Shown piece by piece: positions 60,171 through 64,000 of a stretch of 64,000 nt of DNA. The stretch is taken from NCBI GenBank assembly GCA_948474755.1, contig CAOLHI010001019.1:310001-374000 (forward strand), written 5' to 3'. Position 1 is the first letter of the stretch. The number at the start of each line of letters is the position of its first letter. Origin of the DNA: Ctenosaura bakeri. Lineage: Eukaryota > Chordata > Lepidosauria > Squamata > Iguanidae. The position numbers were made by a program, and so were the translations under genes. A model generated the notes under the pieces. It was given only the letters and a program-made list of their open reading frames with translations. It did not search any database and had not been told where the DNA came from.

Positions 60171-60411
60171 TCGGGCTTTTCCCCTGCAGCCTCAGGGTCT
60201 GAGTTAGTCCTGACTTGGCGAATCTATCCTTTTAGCCCCCAAAACTTCAGCGAGTGCAGGGCTTAGCCTTCTCAGTGGAGACAACCTTAGATTTTTAAAA
60301 GGCAGAGCAATTTCTTTTTAAAAAAATGCAAATGTAGCCTTGTTAATCTTCAGCCTTGACACACAGAATCATAGAATTATAGATCTAGAGGAGACCAAAG
60401 GGGCCACTGAG

Positions 60412-60749
60412 GCCATTTCCGCACTAGACTGTTACAGTGCTATTATTCCACTTTCAACATCCTATGGAATCCAGGGGCTTGCAGTTCAGGGAGGGGGCTT
60501 TGAGGGGAGTGGGCTTTTGAGACCCTCTGTAAACTGCAAACCCGGGGATTCCATAGGATGTTGAAAGTGGAATAATAACACTATGGCCATTTCCGCACTA
60601 GCCTGTTATAGCGATGATTCCACTTGCAACATCCTATGGAATCCTGGGGTTTGCATCCGGCCGGCCCCTCCCGAAACTGCAAACCCCAGGATTCCAAAGG
60701 ATGTTGAAAGTGGAATCATCGCGCTATAACAGGCCAGTGCAGAAATGGC
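60412..60749. mobile_element. Double MITE family A with shared 5-bp TSD CTGAG
   Basis: Two units in tandem. The first lacks its right terminus, and the second starts at GGCCATTTCCGCACTAG near 60586. CTGAG lies only at the outer edges (60407-60411 and 60750-60754), so the pair inserted as one unit or grew after insertion. Confidence 0.85.
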
Positions 60750-61257
60750 CTGAGTCCAACCCAACATTCTGTTATCCAAGGCTGAAAAAATATTATAAAA
60801 GTTCAAGCAAACATCCTCCTGTGGTCCAGAATTTCTTGACTGTCACGCATTTGTTTTCAGTCACTTCCCTTTCATCAAGAACTTCCAGGCTTTCAACTGA
60901 TCTGCTTATGAGTTTATGCACATCATCGTCAAGCAAAAGGAAGCATTTTTCAGAGCACAGACGCCCATTCAGGAAAGAGAAAGAAAACTGAACACTGTTT
61001 ATTCTGTTTAGAAGTTCTTCCCAGAATCTCCCAGCCACGTCTATCCTGGCTGGAGGATTTTGGGGGTTGCAATCCAAGAAAGTGACCTTTCCCATCTCTG
61101 CTTTGGACTGTCGAAACGCTCAGTAGCATCAGGTTAATTATAACCTATTTGCTGTTCCCAAAAATATTGCTGTGTCCAGGGAATTCCTGACACAGACACA
61201 CACCCTAAATTCTCTGAAAGCCCCTCCTTTATATCCAAGGAGGCCGGCTTGTCTCTG

Positions 61258-61427
61258 GTCATTTCCGCACTAGACTGTTATAGCACTATTATTCCACTTG
61301 CAACATTCTATGGAATCCTGGGGTTTGCTTTTTGCCGCCTGGCCCCTCCCAAAACTGCAAACCCCAGGATTCCATAGGACGTTGCAAGTGGAATAATAGT
61401 GCTATAACAATCTAGTGCAGAAATGGC
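61258..61427. mobile_element. Palindromic MITE family A
   Basis: Complete palindrome with TCATTTCCGCACTAG and CTAGTGCAGAAATGGC ends. Confidence 0.87.
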
Positions 61428-61780
61428 CACAGTGGTGCATTTTGTAGTTTTGTGTGTGTGTGTGTTTATAAACTCACTCTTAGTGCTTCACTTCCTGGAG
61501 AGAACAAAATAGAAATTAAGCAAACACAGCAGCTATAGTTCTTATTTCTGTCTCCTCACTGAATAGCATTTTATGCACTGAGAGATGTTTTCTTTCGCCT
61601 GGTGATGTGAATAAAACTCACAAATAGTTCAACTGAATGCATGGCTAGAAATGTTGGATTGTGGAATGTGTAGCTAGGGAAAATGAACAAAGCATAGTGG
61701 AGAAAATCATTAACGGGGTTGTGCAAAATTACAACGAGGGAAACCAAAGTGATCTAAAATGTGGATAGCCGGAATCAAAG

Positions 61781-61980
61781 GCCATTTCCACACCACACTA
61801 TTACAGTGCTTTTATTCCACTTTCAACATCCTGCAGAATCCTGGAGTTTGCAGTTTCGGGAGGGGCATTTAGGATTCTCAGCCAGAGAGCTCTTTGGCCC
61901 CAGGAAACTACAAACCCCAGAATTCCACAGGAGGTTGAAAGTGGAATAATAGCACTATAACAGCATAGGGCAGAAATTGC
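61781..61980. mobile_element. Palindromic MITE family A
   Basis: GCCATTTCCACACCAC and AGGGCAGAAATTGC ends. Flanks CAAAG and CAAAA differ by one base. Confidence 0.85.
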
Positions 61981-62105
61981 CAAAATATGGTAAATGCAAT
62001 GCAAGGGACATTCATATTTTCCTGTACCACCCATTGATAGCTCAGTTCTATTTTAATATTTAAAATTTTAATATTGACTTTTGCTATGTTTTAGCAATGG
62101 CCAGG

Positions 62106-62390
62106 GATTTCCGCACAAGACGGTTATCTGGGTTCTCATTTTACCGACCTGTGTAAGGATGGAAGGCTGAGTCAACCTGGAGCTCAGCAGGATCAAACTC
62201 ACAACCATGTGGCTGCAGTACCTGCATTTAAGCCCTATTTCTGCTCTGGACTGTTATAGTGCTGTTATTCCCCTTTCAACGTCCTATGGAATCCTTTGAG
62301 GCCCCTCCCGAAACTGCAAACCCCAGGATTCCATAGGATGTTGAAAGGGGAATAATAGCACTATAACTGTCTCGTGCAGAGACCCTCCTA
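62106..62390. mobile_element. MITE family A pieces around an antisense SINE fragment
   Basis: ATTTCCGCACAAGACGG at the left and GCTCTGGACTGTTATAGTG onward at the right. Between them lies CATTTTACCGACCTGTG to CACAACCATGTGGCTGCAG, the reverse of the SINE at 63061. Confidence 0.7.
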
Positions 62391-62394
62391 GTCC

Positions 62395-63055
62395 CAACTA
62401 GAGTAGAACCAACAAATCAATGTGGATTTTTATCTACGCGCTGCTCCATCACTCAGCAGTTAATTCAATGGCCTCCTCTACTTGGGATTAACCAGGTAGC
62501 CTATATTATGTTTGCTTCAATTTTTAAGCCACCTTGAATTCCAGTTTCAGGGAAGAGGAATAAAAACCATAAAAATAAAGCCACCGCAACCATCTTGCAT
62601 TCCAGAATGATGTGTTTGTCAGAAGGACAATTAATTTTTTTCACAAAAGCATCCCAAACAGCAAAAATCACCAAAAAATGCACAGAAATGCTCACTGTCT
62701 CACCCATCAGGAAGAAAACTTCTGACATTATTGGTTCAAGCATGCAAGGATGGCACAGGTGAAGCCTTCGACCCTTCTTTTAGCCCAACTGCAAAATGCT
62801 CTTGAGCAATGCATCAGGACAGGACTACAGATTTCCTAAATTTAGCCCACCTCATCTGGTTTTAATTAGCTTGCACAGCCACAGTGGGGAACCTGGTTTT
62901 TGGGAAGCAGCAGCATCCTACATGGAGTCAGTTGGGCCTCTGCCAGCAGACAGATAGGTTTTGGAGTCCATCATGGCCAAATGCAAACAGCTACCCAGTG
63001 GCATCAAAAGGTTTATGACCTTCATGAATCCTTTTTGCATTTGCTTTGGAGTATG
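62395..63055. other. Intron 3 stretch without recognised features
   Basis: Nothing recognised in this A/T-rich stretch. Confidence 0.5.
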
Positions 63056-63060
63056 AGGCT

Positions 63061-63278
63061 GGGAGCCCTGGTGGCGCAGGGGTTAAATGCCGGTACTGCA
63101 GCCACAAGGTTGTGAGTTCGATCCTGCCGGGCTCCAGGTTGACTCAGCCTTCCATCCTTCTGCAGGTCAGTAAAATGAGTACCCAGCTTGTTGGGGGCAA
63201 TTAAATTAGCCAAATACATTGTAAACCACTTAGAGAGCACTTAGCTGATAAGCGGTATAGAAATACACATGCTATTGC
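63061..63278 (+). mobile_element. tRNA-derived SINE, full length
   Basis: The head GGGAGCCCTGGTGGCGCAGG (A-box-like TGGCGCAGGGG) and GGTTGTGAGTTCGATCC (B box) form a tRNA-like start. Then come TTGACTCAGCCTTCCATC, AGTACCCAGCTTGTTGGGGG and the end GCTATTGCTATTGCTG. It is transcribed by RNA polymerase III in active families. Confidence 0.88.
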
Positions 63279-63439
63279 TATTGCTGGGGGGGGGGAAGGG
63301 ATACGAAGACTGTGAATGGACTGTGTGAGTGAACTTTCCTCTATTACTGACCTGTTTGCACAGTTCTCACGAGGGGGCAGAGAGACAGGTCATGTTTGCA
63401 CACTTTGGTTTTCTTTCAAAGACACAGCCGTATCAGTCT

Positions 63440-63800
63440 GGATCGCATGCAAAGGGATCCTGTAGCATCTTTGAGACTAACTAAGAGAAAGAAGTTGGTA
63501 GCATCTGCTTTCATAGACTTAAGTCTACTTCATCAGGATATGGAGTGAAGTGACCTTCATAGCTATGAATGAGCACGTGGCATGGGAGAATATGGACAGA
63601 AATGCAAATGGATGCTGTGGCACCTTTGAGACCAACTGAGAGAAAGAAGTTGGCAGCATCAGCTTTCACAGACTTAATTCTACTTCTTCAGATGCTTGAA
63701 GTGCCCTCACTCTGTGCATCTGATGCAGACTTAAGTCTAGGAAAGCTTGTGCTACCAGCTCTTTCTCTTGGTTGGCCTCAAAGGTGCTACAAGATCCCCT
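63440..63800. repeat. Tandem and inverted repeat of a GAGAAAGAAGTTGG unit
   Basis: The 63449-63535 segment recurs at 63602-63695 (AGAGAAAGAAGTTGGTAGCA and AGAGAAAGAAGTTGGCAGCA). A reversed version follows at 63720-63800. Similar repeats are common in reptile genomes, but I do not assign a family. Confidence 0.6.
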
Positions 63801-63926
63801 TGGTTTTCTTTTGCATTATATAACCCTTTGGAATCCGTCTCCCATCGTTCTCACCTGGCTTGGTGCACCCCAGCCCAGGGGCCCTATAAAGCCAGCTATG
63901 GGAATCAAATTGCCAGGTAGACATAG

Positions 63927-64000
63927 GCATTTCCACCCTACACTGTTATAGTGCTCTTATTCCACTTTCAACCTTATATGGAATCCTGGGCTTTGCATTT
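63927..64000. mobile_element. Palindromic MITE family A, cut by the window end
   Basis: Starts GCATTTCCACCCTACACTG. The arm continues to the last base. Confidence 0.75.

Noticed and set aside
63061..63135. Possible tRNA gene
   Set aside because: A and B box-like motifs are present, but they continue into a SINE body that is repeated elsewhere in the window.

Overview
This is vertebrate nuclear DNA, most likely from a squamate reptile (a lizard). Two things point there. Twenty-four short exons with GT/AG junctions on the minus strand join into a dysferlin-type ferlin. The introns are packed with CR1 non-LTR retrotransposon 3' ends, tRNA- and 5S rRNA-derived SINEs, a SPIN-type hAT element and hundreds of bases of simple repeats, a mix known from lizard genomes. 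The species assignment is inference.

The only host gene I can support is dysferlin (DYSF), transcribed right to left. Exons matching human exons 4 to 16 and 18 to 28 lie between 49404 and 814. Reading phase is kept across every junction, and most exon lengths equal those I recall for the human gene. Together they encode the end of C2A, then C2B, C2C, FerI, FerA, FerB and the first part of the DysF region. Exons 1-3 lie beyond the right end and exons 29-55 beyond the left end, so the window is internal to one gene: intron 3 (49405-64000 onward) to intron 28 (1-813). Exon 17, which is alternatively spliced in human, was not found. Exon 6 is one base short and as written breaks the frame.

Everything else is intronic. 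Intron 3 (14.6 kb) holds CR1 and SINE copies, three Tigger-like elements, a complete SPIN-like element and many copies of a palindromic MITE. Intron 16 (7.3 kb) holds CR1, an LTR-like segment and a 1.9-kb fold-back composite. Intron 22 (6.3 kb) holds CR1 copies, a GC-rich block and a tandem duplication around a MITE. Intron 21 holds a tandem array of MITE arms. The commonest repeat is a near-perfect palindrome of about 165-190 bp with ends GCCATTTCYGCACTAG, present in more than 20 copies; several copies have clear 5-bp target-site duplications.

I see no bacterial-type operon, CRISPR array, free-standing RNA gene or new multi-gene system. The points most worth checking are the exon 6 frameshift, the MITE family and its tandem array, the gene-rich-looking insert inside the SPIN element, and three long perfect or near-perfect hairpins that look like snap-back insertions.
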